Shown here one piece after another: positions 1 through 6,708 of a DNA stretch of 15,191 nucleotides. The stretch is taken from contig JANXTJ010000330.1 in assembly GCA_025352485.1 (NCBI GenBank), positions 1-15,191 on the forward strand. The letters are read 5' to 3'. Each line of letters opens with the position of its first letter. Position 1 is the first letter of the stretch. The notes below the pieces were generated by a model that saw nothing but the letters and a program-made list of their open reading frames with translations, did not search any database and was not told the DNA's origin. Source of the DNA: Salinibacterium sp. (GTDB lineage Bacteria > Actinomycetota > Actinomycetes > Actinomycetales > Microbacteriaceae). The translations under genes and the position numbers were made by a program.

Positions 1-468
1 GATCCCGAAGCGGTCGCCACCGTCGCGGTGGGTAAAGAGGGTGGGTCCGAAGCCAAAGGTGATGGTGAGGCCGTTCGGCGCCAGATCGAGCGCTTCCCCG
101 GTGTCGTCCGGCGGGGCGAACGGTGAGCCATCGACCGCGCCCGATTCGCCCACCGGCAGACCGCGCGTCAGGCGGGATGCCGCGGCGCTCCAGTCGGTGA
201 GTAGCGCCACGAGGTCGGCGCGTGACGCGGTCGCCGACATGTCAAACGCGGCGAAGTGCAGCCGGTCTTGCACGGGGGTGATGATGCCGGATTGGTGTCT
301 GCCGAAGAACGGATAGCTCTCGGCCCCCGGGTGCGTCGGGCCGCCGGTGGCTGCGGTGATGGCCGCCACGGCGCCACCGCCGGCCGCGAGCCCGGCGGCC
401 CCTGCCCCGACCAGCCCGAGCAGTCCGCGGCGCGACATGGTCGGGCGGAGTTCCTGTCGATGTGCCAC
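1..468 (-). CDS. efeB: EfeB, Tat-exported DyP-type haem peroxidase (N-terminal part, cut by window edge)
   Basis: Only the first 156 codons are present; the gene runs off at base 1. Seen: an N-terminal twin-arginine signal with SRRGLLG at residues 11-17, then a Gly/Ala-rich hydrophobic stretch to about residue 40. The mature start holds YPFFGRHQSGI and TPVQDRLHFAAFDM, typical of the EfeB/YcdB branch of dye-decolourising peroxidases, and later LTITFGFGPTLF. Known for the family: EfeB is a periplasmic or extracytoplasmic haem protein that works with EfeO and EfeU in iron uptake. The haem-binding histidine lies beyond the window. The start is taken as GTG at 468, whose first G is the last base of the efeO stop (TAGTG), giving tight translational coupling. 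An ATG at 438 would leave an unusually short n-region directly before the twin arginines, so it is less likely. Confidence 0.93.
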   Translation of the reverse strand, partial: MAHRQELRPTMSRRGLLGLVGAGAAGLAAGGGAVAAITAATGGPTHPGAESYPFFGRHQSGIITPVQDRLHFAAFDMSATASRADLVALLTDWSAAASRLTRGLPVGESGAVDGSPFAPPDDTGEALDLAPNGLTITFGFGPTLFTHRDGGDRFGI

Positions 469-1730
469 TAGGGGCGAACCCCCAGCACCACGTGGGTCAG
501 CTGAGACAGCGGCTCGGAGAGCGCATTGACCCGGTCGGAAAGGATCTTGCGCTGGCTGGGTGTCACTGTGTCGTACGACACGAAACCGCTCTCGAGGTTG
601 CCGTAGCTGTCGAGAAGCGTCTTCAGTGCGGCGAATTCATCCCGGATTTCTGCGACGAGGGTTTGCCCCGCCGCGCCCTTCGCCGTGGCGATGGGGGTGA
701 CCGCGCCGAAGGCAACCTCCGCCCCCTGCACGTTGGCGTAAAAGTCAGCGAGGTCGGTGTGCGACCACCAATCTTCTTCACCGGTGATCTTGCGCGCGGC
801 GACCTCGTCTAGGAGGGCGATGGCCCCATTGCTGATGTCGGCGAGGCTCACGGCGAAGCTCTGGTCATTGACAAGGGTCGCGAGGGCCTGCAGGTCAGTG
901 ATGAGGCCCTGGCCAAAGGCCTGGCGTTGCGCGACGGTTGATGGTGCCCAGTCCTGCCGCGCGCTCGTGCCATCCGAGTTCAGCGCATCCGGCGCCGGCG
1001 GCCATAGGTCTTTCTCGATGCGGTGGTAGCCGGTCCAGTCGAGCCCATCGGCGACGGCATCCACTTCGCGGAAGTCGATTTTCGGGTCGAGATCCCCGAA
1101 GGCCTCTGCGGTCGGCTCGATGCGTTCGTAGCCGACGCGAGCCGAGGCAAACAGGGCGCGGGCGGTGCGATCGTCGCCCGTCATGTAGGCAAACGCAAAC
1201 GCAGTCGCGGCCGGGATGAGCTCGGCGACCTGTGAGCGCAGGTAGGCGATGTAGCTGCTCAGGGCCGTATCGGTGAGTGCCTTCTCTTGTGCATTGACGG
1301 CGATCGCGCCGCCGGTCACGGTGAACTTCGCCAGCCCGACGGGGGCCCCGACCTGCTGAAATTTGCAGGCGGTGTAGTAGACGCCGGGCTCGAGCGAGGC
1401 GACGTAAGACACCCGTTGCCCCGGGGTGACATTCTCCTTCTCTCCCATGATGCGCAGCTTGTCTTCGGCGAGGATCTCGAATTCGTTGACGTCAGTTCCG
1501 CCATTGCTGATGGCGAAGGTGATCGACCCTGAGGCGGCGCCCGCGGCGGAAACGACGCAGCTGTCATCGGTCATCGCCACCGTGACGGTGGTCGCGCTCG
1601 CGTTGTTGGGAACGCAGGCGGTGAGGGCGACCAACAGCACGCCCATCCCGGCCGCCGTCCCGACAATCCGGCCGCGCCGCCGTGGCAGGCTCGCCCCCGG
1701 TGTGAATGTGCTCATCCTCGCCGTATTCAT
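468..1730 (-). CDS. efeO: EfeO, iron-uptake lipoprotein (cupredoxin plus M75 domain)
   Basis: A 420-residue extracytoplasmic component of the EfeUOB iron-uptake system. A basic n-region (PRRRGR, residues 16-21) and a hydrophobic core end in the lipobox LTAC with Cys39, so a membrane-anchored lipoprotein is predicted. Residues about 47-140 form a cupredoxin-like domain with Cys58 and Cys122. Residues about 150-415 are the imelysin/M75-like domain, with the HxxE metal-site motif in GYHRIE (His236, Glu239) and the family block around EPTAEAFGDLDPKIDF. The two-domain length agrees with full EfeO proteins such as the E. coli one. Family knowledge: EfeO is thought to bind iron and pass it to EfeU. 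The ATG at 1730 overlaps the efeU stop as ATGA; a second ATG six codons in is possible. The stop shares one base with the efeB start. Confidence 0.95.
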   Translation of the reverse strand: MNTARMSTFTPGASLPRRRGRIVGTAAGMGVLLVALTACVPNNASATTVTVAMTDDSCVVSAAGAASGSITFAISNGGTDVNEFEILAEDKLRIMGEKENVTPGQRVSYVASLEPGVYYTACKFQQVGAPVGLAKFTVTGGAIAVNAQEKALTDTALSSYIAYLRSQVAELIPAATAFAFAYMTGDDRTARALFASARVGYERIEPTAEAFGDLDPKIDFREVDAVADGLDWTGYHRIEKDLWPPAPDALNSDGTSARQDWAPSTVAQRQAFGQGLITDLQALATLVNDQSFAVSLADISNGAIALLDEVAARKITGEEDWWSHTDLADFYANVQGAEVAFGAVTPIATAKGAAGQTLVAEIRDEFAALKTLLDSYGNLESGFVSYDTVTPSQRKILSDRVNALSEPLSQLTHVVLGVRP

Positions 1731-2581
1731 AGCCGCGATCCAGATGTTTCCGGCTGCTCCAAGGCGACCGGCGCGGTGGGGCGCGACCGTGATCGGCGCA
1801 GGAAGGCCGTCGTCACCACAATCAGGTAGCCGAGCCAGGCGAGAAACTGCGCCCAGCTGGGCTCAGGGGTGAAGTTGAAGATGCCGGCCAGCACCGTGCC
1901 GTACCAGCTGGTGGGCGGGATCGCCGTCGCGAGGCTGAATGCTTGCTGCCCGATCCCGGGGATGACTCCGGCCTCCTGCAGGTCGCCGATTCCGTAGGAC
2001 AGCACTCCCGCGGCCACGACGACGAGGAACAACCCGGTCGAGAGGAAGAAACGGGAGAGGTTGATCCGCACGAAACCGCGGAAGATCAGGTAGGCGATGG
2101 CTATCGCAAGCACGATGCCGAGCAGCGCACCGAGAAGACCGAGGGGCGCGTCAGCGCCGGAGTTTGCGCTGGCCCAGACGAACAGCGCGGTCTCCACCCC
2201 CTCGCGCCCGACGGTGATGAATCCGACCAGAACGATGCCCATCCCGGCTCCGGCGACCGCGGCATCCAGTCGGCCCTGCAGGCTGCTTTTGAGCTCACGA
2301 GAGTTGCGCGCCATCCACAAGACCATCCAGGTAACCAACCCGACGGCGAGGATCGAGAGGCCCCCGCCGAGGATCTCCTGGCCCTGAAAACTCAGCCCGT
2401 AGGGCCCCCAGGTCAGGAGCGCGCCGGTGCCGAGCGACAGCACAATCGCGGCACCGATGCCCAACCAGAGCCGGGGGAGCACGTCGCCGCGGCCGATTTT
2501 ACGCAGGTAGGCGATGAGGATTCCGACGACGAGGCCAGCTTCAAGGCCCTCGCGCAGGCCAATGAGGAAATTTGCGAGCAT
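1727..2581 (-). CDS. efeU: EfeU, Ftr1/OFeT-family iron permease
   Basis: A polytopic membrane permease of 284 residues and the membrane component of the EfeUOB system. It carries the two family REGxE signatures, REGLE at residues 10-14 and REGVE at 126-130, each inside a hydrophobic helix; in Ftr1/EfeU these glutamates are the proposed iron-binding residues. About seven hydrophobic segments are visible, with a basic tail (RRSRSR) before the C-terminus. I place the start at ATG 2581, because GGAAG sits 5 bases upstream (2587-2591) and the protein then begins directly at the first helix. An in-frame GTG at 2605 would add eight residues but has no Shine-Dalgarno. It is the first gene of the efe operon, with a DtxR/IdeR-like box just upstream, so iron-repressed expression is inferred. 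Confidence 0.95.
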   Translation of the reverse strand: MLANFLIGLREGLEAGLVVGILIAYLRKIGRGDVLPRLWLGIGAAIVLSLGTGALLTWGPYGLSFQGQEILGGGLSILAVGLVTWMVLWMARNSRELKSSLQGRLDAAVAGAGMGIVLVGFITVGREGVETALFVWASANSGADAPLGLLGALLGIVLAIAIAYLIFRGFVRINLSRFFLSTGLFLVVVAAGVLSYGIGDLQEAGVIPGIGQQAFSLATAIPPTSWYGTVLAGIFNFTPEPSWAQFLAWLGYLIVVTTAFLRRSRSRPTAPVALEQPETSGSRL

Positions 2582-2586
2582 GGCAG

Positions 2587-2591
2587 CTTCC
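2587..2591 (-). promoter_or_regulatory. Shine-Dalgarno of efeU
   Basis: GGAAG ends 5 bases before the ATG at 2581. It decides the efeU start in favour of this ATG over the upstream GTG at 2605, which is preceded only by the AT-rich operator and -10 region. Confidence 0.7.
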
Positions 2592-2605
2592 GGTTGATTC
2601 GGCAC

Positions 2606-2611
2606 AATGTA
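2606..2611 (-). promoter_or_regulatory. Putative -10 of the efeUOB promoter
   Basis: On the minus strand TACATT (4 of 6 to TATAAT) lies so that transcription would begin near 2599, giving a leader of about 18 bases that contains the GGAAG of efeU. No convincing -35 is visible. The hexamer overlaps the end of the DtxR-like box, so repressor binding would block RNA polymerase. Confidence 0.5.
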
Positions 2612-2627
2612 GGTAAGGCTAACCTTA
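2609..2627. promoter_or_regulatory. DtxR/IdeR-type iron box upstream of efeUOB
   Basis: GTAGGTAAGGCTAACCTTA matches the DtxR/IdeR consensus TTAGGTTAGGCTAACCTAA at 16 of 19 positions by direct comparison, including the whole AGGCTAACCT core. It is a near-palindrome and overlaps the proposed -10 of the efe operon. Established knowledge: DtxR and IdeR bind such boxes with Fe2+ and repress iron-uptake genes in actinobacteria. Inference: efeUOB is switched on when iron is scarce. It lies about 65 bases from the divergent mshB start, too far upstream for an obvious block of that promoter. Confidence 0.88.
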
Positions 2628-2658
2628 TCTTACTCGGTCGGCGGTGGGCGCGGCTGGG

Positions 2659-2664
2659 TATCCT
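2659..2664 (+). promoter_or_regulatory. Putative -10 of the mshB-fdxA-dapC promoter
   Basis: TATCCT is followed by 27 bases before the ATG at 2692. A transcript start near 2671 would leave a leader of about 21 bases carrying AGGA just before the start codon. No clear -35 is seen, so confidence is moderate. Confidence 0.4.
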
Positions 2665-2691
2665 GTATGGGGCGCAGCGAAATGAGGACCC

Positions 2692-3879
2692 ATGACCGAA
2701 CGAGTGCTGTTTGTGCACGCCCATCCCGACGACGAGACGATTTCCACCGGGGCCACCATCGCCACCCTGCTCCAGCGCGGCGCCAATGTTGCCGTTCTCA
2801 CCTGCACGCGCGGCGAGCGCGGTGAGGTCATCCCGGCCGACCTGGCACACCTGCTGGAGTCTCCCGAGACGCTCGGCGATTACCGCGAAAAAGAGCTGGC
2901 AGCGGCCATGACCGCCCTGGGGGTGACCGACCATCGCATGCTCGGCAACGCGAACGCCCGCTGGCCGGGCCGCGCCCCCCGACGCTACTTCGACTCCGGA
3001 ATGCGCTGGGATGCCAGCGGCGCAGCCGTGGCGCTCGACGACACGGATGTCGAATCCCTCACCGCGGCGGAACTTGCGGAAGTATCGGCCGATATCGCTG
3101 CCGTGCTCATCCAGTGGCAGCCCGACGTGGTGGTCAGTTACGACGCGAACGGCGGGTACGGGCATCCCGACCATATTCGCGTGCACGACGCGACGAGGGC
3201 AGCCGCCGAGGTGATCGGCGTGCCGTTTTACGCTGTCGAGCCGAGCGGCGCCACAGCCTCCCTCACCGTGGATGCCGCGGCCGTCGCCCCACACAAGCGC
3301 GCGGCTCTGACGGCCTACCGCACCCAACTCACCGTCGACGACAACACCTTCTCGCTCTCCAGTGGCGGCCCCCGGCCGATCGACGCCCCCGAATACTTCG
3401 GCCGTTTCCGAGCAGCCCCTGCCGGGTTCGCCAGCCACAGCCTGCCGAGCAGCCTGTTCAGCTGCGTTCTGGCGCTCGTGATTGGGGCATATGCCGGCTT
3501 GGCGCTCACCGTGGCGAACCAAGCCACCGTGCAGCTGGCAGGGGCGAGCATCCCCTGGGGGCTTATTGCCGGAATCCTGATCGTCATCGGGTTGCTCGTG
3601 GGGCTTCGACTGGTGTTCGAAACGCGCGTCGTGCCCGCCGCCGCCGCAGCCGGGCTGATCGCGGCATCCGCCATTCTCGCGCTGCCGTCGCCGGGTGGCA
3701 CCGTGCTCGTGCCGGCCAGCGCCGCCGGCTATATCTTGGCCTTCGCGCCGGTGCTGATTGCCATCGTCATTCTCGGCTGGCCGCGACGACGGCAGGAGCC
3801 GGGGCAGACGCCAAGGCGTCGGGCTCCGAAGGATAAGATTGAGGAAGTTCTCCCTGTGAAAGGTTCCGATTTTTCGTGA
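2692..3879 (+). CDS. mshB: MshB-like PIG-L/LmbE deacetylase fused to a C-terminal membrane domain
   Basis: A 395-residue two-part protein. Residues 1 to about 245 are a PIG-L/LmbE zinc deacetylase with AHPDDE (His11, Asp13, Asp14) and GGYGHPDH (His158, His161). By analogy with M. tuberculosis MshB, His11, Asp14 and His161 would bind zinc and Asp13 act as general base. The likely reaction is removal of acetate from GlcNAc-inositol in mycothiol synthesis. Residues about 253-275, 288-308, 313-331 and 343-362 are four hydrophobic helices, followed by a basic tail (PRRRQEPGQ, PRRRAPK). MshB of M. tuberculosis, about 300 residues, lacks such a membrane part; there a small membrane protein gene follows mshB (from memory, Rv1171), so this looks like a fusion. 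The ATG has AGGA 5 bases upstream. Its stop overlaps fdxA by GTGA. The related amidase Mca, or another LmbE deacetylase, is the alternative. Confidence 0.85.
   Translation: MTERVLFVHAHPDDETISTGATIATLLQRGANVAVLTCTRGERGEVIPADLAHLLESPETLGDYREKELAAAMTALGVTDHRMLGNANARWPGRAPRRYFDSGMRWDASGAAVALDDTDVESLTAAELAEVSADIAAVLIQWQPDVVVSYDANGGYGHPDHIRVHDATRAAAEVIGVPFYAVEPSGATASLTVDAAAVAPHKRAALTAYRTQLTVDDNTFSLSSGGPRPIDAPEYFGRFRAAPAGFASHSLPSSLFSCVLALVIGAYAGLALTVANQATVQLAGASIPWGLIAGILIVIGLLVGLRLVFETRVVPAAAAAGLIAASAILALPSPGGTVLVPASAAGYILAFAPVLIAIVILGWPRRRQEPGQTPRRRAPKDKIEEVLPVKGSDFS
3834..3839 (+). promoter_or_regulatory. Possible internal -10 for fdxA-dapC
   Basis: TAAGAT lies in an AT-richer pocket (about 3831-3876) that encodes the hydrophilic tail of the MshB fusion. 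A start near 3846 would give fdxA a leader of about 30 bases containing GAAAGG at 3858-3863. There is no -35, and the hexamer is only 4 of 6 to consensus, so this is tentative. Confidence 0.22.
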
Positions 3880-4205
3880 CGTACGTCATCGCCCAGCCCT
3901 GTGTCGATCTCAAGGATCGCGCCTGCATCGACGAATGCCCGGTTGACTGCATTTATGAGGGTGATCGGATGCTGTACATCCACCCCGATGAGTGCGTCGA
4001 CTGTGGTGCGTGCGAGCCGGTCTGCCCGGTCGAGGCGATCTACTACGAAGACGACCTGCCGTCGAAATGGGCGCAGTACTACAAGGCGAATGTCGAATTC
4101 TTCGACGAGGTTGGTTCGCCAGGAGGCGCGGCAAAGGTCGGCGTCATCCATAAGGATCACCCGGTCGTTGCCGTGCTGCCCGCCGGCGGCGGCTCCTCAG
4201 ACTGA
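3876..4205 (+). CDS. fdxA: 7Fe ferredoxin ([3Fe-4S][4Fe-4S])
   Basis: A small cytosolic electron carrier of 109 residues. Cysteines stand at 9, 17, 21, 25, 40, 43, 46 and 50. By alignment with Azotobacter-type 7Fe ferredoxins, Cys9, Cys17 and Cys50 hold the [3Fe-4S] cluster, and Cys21, Cys40, Cys43 and Cys46 the [4Fe-4S] cluster, leaving Cys25 free. The block CPVDCIYEG and the second motif CVDCGACEPVCP are diagnostic. The C-terminal extension (residues about 62-109) is usual for the actinobacterial FdxA/FdxC group. The GTG start overlaps the preceding stop as GTGA, so translation is probably coupled; a distant GAAAGG lies 12 bases upstream. Its redox partner cannot be told from the window. 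The order ferredoxin then aminotransferase is conserved in corynebacteria and mycobacteria. Confidence 0.95.
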   Translation: MTYVIAQPCVDLKDRACIDECPVDCIYEGDRMLYIHPDECVDCGACEPVCPVEAIYYEDDLPSKWAQYYKANVEFFDEVGSPGGAAKVGVIHKDHPVVAVLPAGGGSSD

Positions 4206-4213
4206 GGCCGGCC

Positions 4214-5320
4214 GTGCCGCGCACACCGCTGCAACTGCCCGACTTTCCGTGGGACGCCCTGGTTCCCTATGGCGACCGTGCCCGGGCGCACCCCGGCGGC
4301 ATCATTGATCTTTCTGTCGGCTCGCCCGTCGACCCGACTCCGGACGTCATCAGGGAGGCGCTCGCCGCGGTAACCGACTCGCATAGCTACCCGCAGACGG
4401 CGGGAACGCCAGCCCTACGCGCGGCGATCGTGGCGTGGTACGCCCGCCGCAGGGGAGTCGACGACCTGACGGTCGCCAATGTGCTTCCCACCATCGGCTC
4501 GAAAGAACTCGTGGCCCTGTTGCCACAACTCTTCGGGCTGGGTGCCGGCGACGTGGTCGTGCACCCGACCGTGGCATACCCGACCTATGCCATCGGTGCT
4601 GCACTGGTCGGAGCGACCGCCGTGGCATCCGACGACCCGGCGCAGTGGCCCGACAGCACCAAGCTGATCTGGCTGAATAGCCCCGGCAACCCCGACGGTA
4701 GCGTGCTCGGCACCGAGCGCCTGACGGCGGCCGTCACCCGCGCCAGAGAGCTGGGGGCGATCGTCGTCAACGACGAGTGCTACGCCGAGTTCATGTGGAC
4801 GGATGACCGGCCGGCACCCTCGATCCTCGACCCGCGGGTGATTGCCGGACAGCGCGATTCCGTGCTGTCGGTGTACTCGCTCAGCAAGCAGTCCAACCTC
4901 GCGGGGTACCGGGCCGGTTTCGTTGCAGGGTGCAGCGACCTGATTGCGGAACTGGTGGCGGTGCGCAAACATGCCGGCCTCATCCCGCCAGCCCCCGTGC
5001 AGGCCGCCATGATCGCCGCCCTCGCGGATGACGCGCACGTCGCGACCCAGCGGGAGTTGTACCGGGCCCGCCGAGCACGGCTGGCTCCCGCCCTCGAGGG
5101 GGCTGGCTACCGCATCGACGAGAGCGCGGCCGGCCTGTACCTCTGGGTGACGAGCGGGCGCGATTGCTGGGCTGACGTCGCCGACCTGGCGGAGCTTGGG
5201 ATCCTCGTCGCTCCCGGACAGTTTTATGGCGACGCCGCGACCCGGCACGTGCGAGTCGCGTTGACGGCCACGGATGCAGCCATCGAGCGCGCGGCGACCC
5301 GATTAGCGGAGCGTGACTGA
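4214..5320 (+). CDS. dapC: N-succinyldiaminopimelate aminotransferase
   Basis: A class I/II PLP aminotransferase of 368 residues. Visible: SVGSPVDPTPD near the N-terminus, a substrate-loop Tyr in SHSYPQTAGTPALR (residues 56-69), NSPGNPDG (155-162), NDECYAEF (186-193, Asp187 and Tyr190 contacting PLP), and the Schiff-base lysine Lys225 in YSLSKQSNLAGYRAGF with Arg233 following. The assignment to DapC rests on family resemblance, on adjacency to fdxA as in Corynebacterium glutamicum, and on dapD and dapE nearby. The predicted reaction converts N-succinyl-2-amino-6-ketopimelate to N-succinyl-LL-diaminopimelate with glutamate. The GTG start lies 8 bases after the fdxA stop, with GAGG (4204-4207) 6 bases upstream. 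Another aminotransferase specificity cannot be excluded from sequence alone. Confidence 0.88.
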   Translation: MPRTPLQLPDFPWDALVPYGDRARAHPGGIIDLSVGSPVDPTPDVIREALAAVTDSHSYPQTAGTPALRAAIVAWYARRRGVDDLTVANVLPTIGSKELVALLPQLFGLGAGDVVVHPTVAYPTYAIGAALVGATAVASDDPAQWPDSTKLIWLNSPGNPDGSVLGTERLTAAVTRARELGAIVVNDECYAEFMWTDDRPAPSILDPRVIAGQRDSVLSVYSLSKQSNLAGYRAGFVAGCSDLIAELVAVRKHAGLIPPAPVQAAMIAALADDAHVATQRELYRARRARLAPALEGAGYRIDESAAGLYLWVTSGRDCWADVADLAELGILVAPGQFYGDAATRHVRVALTATDAAIERAATRLAERD

Positions 5321-5386
5321 TTGTTGACTCCCTCTAATCAATCGGGTGGCCCTTTGGGCTGTACAGCAGTAGCCGAGCACACCGAA

Positions 5387-5392
5387 TAAGCT
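5387..5392 (+). promoter_or_regulatory. -10 element of a probable leaderless gltA promoter
   Basis: TAAGCT is followed by exactly 6 bases and then the GTG of gltA, which places the predicted +1 on the G of the start codon. No Shine-Dalgarno lies upstream. The rest of the 78-bp spacer after dapC holds a lone TTGACT (5324-5329) with no -10 at proper distance. Confidence 0.5.
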
Positions 5393-5398
5393 GTAAAC

Positions 5399-6694
5399 GT
5401 GACCGAGTCCGCGCCCCAGCCAGAGATGGCAACCCTGCACTTTCCGGGCGGCAGCGCCGAGTTCCCGATCATCAGGGGCACCGACGGTCACGACTCGATC
5501 GACATCTCCACCTTCACGCGGCAGACCGGCTACACGACTCTCGATCAGGGCTTCGTCAACACCGCATCCACCCGCAGCGCCATCACCTACATCGACGGCG
5601 ATGCCGGCATCCTGCGCTATCGCGGATATGCGATCGAGGATGTCGCCAAGAACTCGACTTTTCTCGAGGTCGCCTGGCTGCTGATCTACGGGGAACTGCC
5701 GAGCCCGTCGGAGCTGGCCGAATTCGACGAGAAAATCCGTCGGCACACCCTCCTGCACGAGGATCTGCGTCGCTTCTTCGACGCACTCCCGCACGGCGCG
5801 CACCCGATGTCGGTGCTCTCGAGCGCGGTCTCGGCGCTGTCCACGTACTACGAACACTCGCTCGACGTGCATGATCCGGAGCAGGTCGAAATTTCCACCA
5901 TTCGCCTCCTCGCGAAGCTTCCGGTGATCGCGGCCTACGCGCACAAGAAGGCACTGGGGCAGGCGTTCCTATACCCCGACAACAGCCTGAGCTTCGTCGA
6001 CAACTTTCTCAAACTGAATTTTGGCACGATGGCCGAACCGTACGAAATCAACCCGGTGGTCAGCAAGGCGCTCGACCGGCTGCTCATTCTGCACGAGGAC
6101 CACGAGCAGAACGCCTCGACGTCCACGGTGCGCCTGGTGGGTTCCACCGAGGCAAACATCTTCGCCTCCATTTCGGCCGGCATCAATGCGCTCTACGGCC
6201 CGCTGCACGGCGGTGCCAACGAGGCGGTGTTGAAGATGCTCGGGGAGATTCAAGCCTCCGGCGAGGGCGCCAAGAAGTTCATCGAGCGCGTGAAGAACAA
6301 AGAAGATGGCGTGCGGCTGATGGGCTTCGGCCACCGCGTCTACAAGAACTTCGACCCGCGCGCGACGCTCGTCAAAGAGAGCGCAGACGAGGTGCTCGCG
6401 GCGCTCGGGGTGCGTGATCCGCTGCTCGACATCGCCAAGGAACTCGAGGAAGCCGCTCTGGCTGACGACTACTTCATCGAGCGCAAGCTGTACCCCAACG
6501 TGGACTTTTACACCGGAGTGATCTACAAGGCAATGGGATTCCCGACCCGCATGTTCACCGTCCTGTTCGCCATCGGGCGGCTCCCCGGCTGGATCGCAAA
6601 CTGGCGCGAGATGAACGAAGACCCCAACACCAAGATCGGGCGCCCGCAGCAGCTCTACCTGGGCCAGCCGCTGCGCGACTGGCCGACCCGCTAG
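5399..6694 (+). CDS. gltA: Citrate synthase (type II, GltA)
   Basis: A 431-residue cytosolic citrate synthase that condenses oxaloacetate and acetyl-CoA at the entry of the TCA cycle. All three catalytic residues are visible: His270 in GPLHGGANEAV, His312 in GFGHRVYKNFDPRA, and Asp369 in YPNVDFYTGVIY. The N-terminal beta-domain typical of the longer, hexameric type II enzymes is present (residues about 10-70), with GILRYRGYAIEDVA following. The GTG start is chosen because the -10 element sits 6 bases before it; the next in-frame ATG at 5426 would cut into the first conserved strand. It stands between dapC and dapD and ends 14 bases from convergent dapD. Methylcitrate synthase is the main alternative; the length and N-domain favour GltA. 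Confidence 0.95.
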   Translation: MTESAPQPEMATLHFPGGSAEFPIIRGTDGHDSIDISTFTRQTGYTTLDQGFVNTASTRSAITYIDGDAGILRYRGYAIEDVAKNSTFLEVAWLLIYGELPSPSELAEFDEKIRRHTLLHEDLRRFFDALPHGAHPMSVLSSAVSALSTYYEHSLDVHDPEQVEISTIRLLAKLPVIAAYAHKKALGQAFLYPDNSLSFVDNFLKLNFGTMAEPYEINPVVSKALDRLLILHEDHEQNASTSTVRLVGSTEANIFASISAGINALYGPLHGGANEAVLKMLGEIQASGEGAKKFIERVKNKEDGVRLMGFGHRVYKNFDPRATLVKESADEVLAALGVRDPLLDIAKELEEAALADDYFIERKLYPNVDFYTGVIYKAMGFPTRMFTVLFAIGRLPGWIANWREMNEDPNTKIGRPQQLYLGQPLRDWPTR

Positions 6695-6708
6695 AGCTGG
6701 GCGGCGTG

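Noticed and set aside
1943..2695. Plus-strand open frame opposite efeU
   Set aside because: Low-complexity charged product, antisense to a clear Ftr1 permease and running through the iron box.
2413..3522. Long minus-strand open frame opposite mshB (369 codons)
   Set aside because: It lies antisense to an unmistakable deacetylase, crosses the efe promoter, and shows no recognisable motif. It is a high-GC shadow.
5324..5329. TTGACT as a -35 for gltA
   Set aside because: No -10 lies 16-18 bases downstream, and the hexamer that fits the start codon is over 50 bases away.
5348..5359. Small inverted repeat around GGCCCTTTGGGC in the dapC-gltA spacer as a terminator
   Set aside because: Short stem with a very small loop and no T run.
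6695..6708. Shared terminator between gltA and dapD
   Set aside because: The 14-bp gap has no inverted repeat or T run on either strand.
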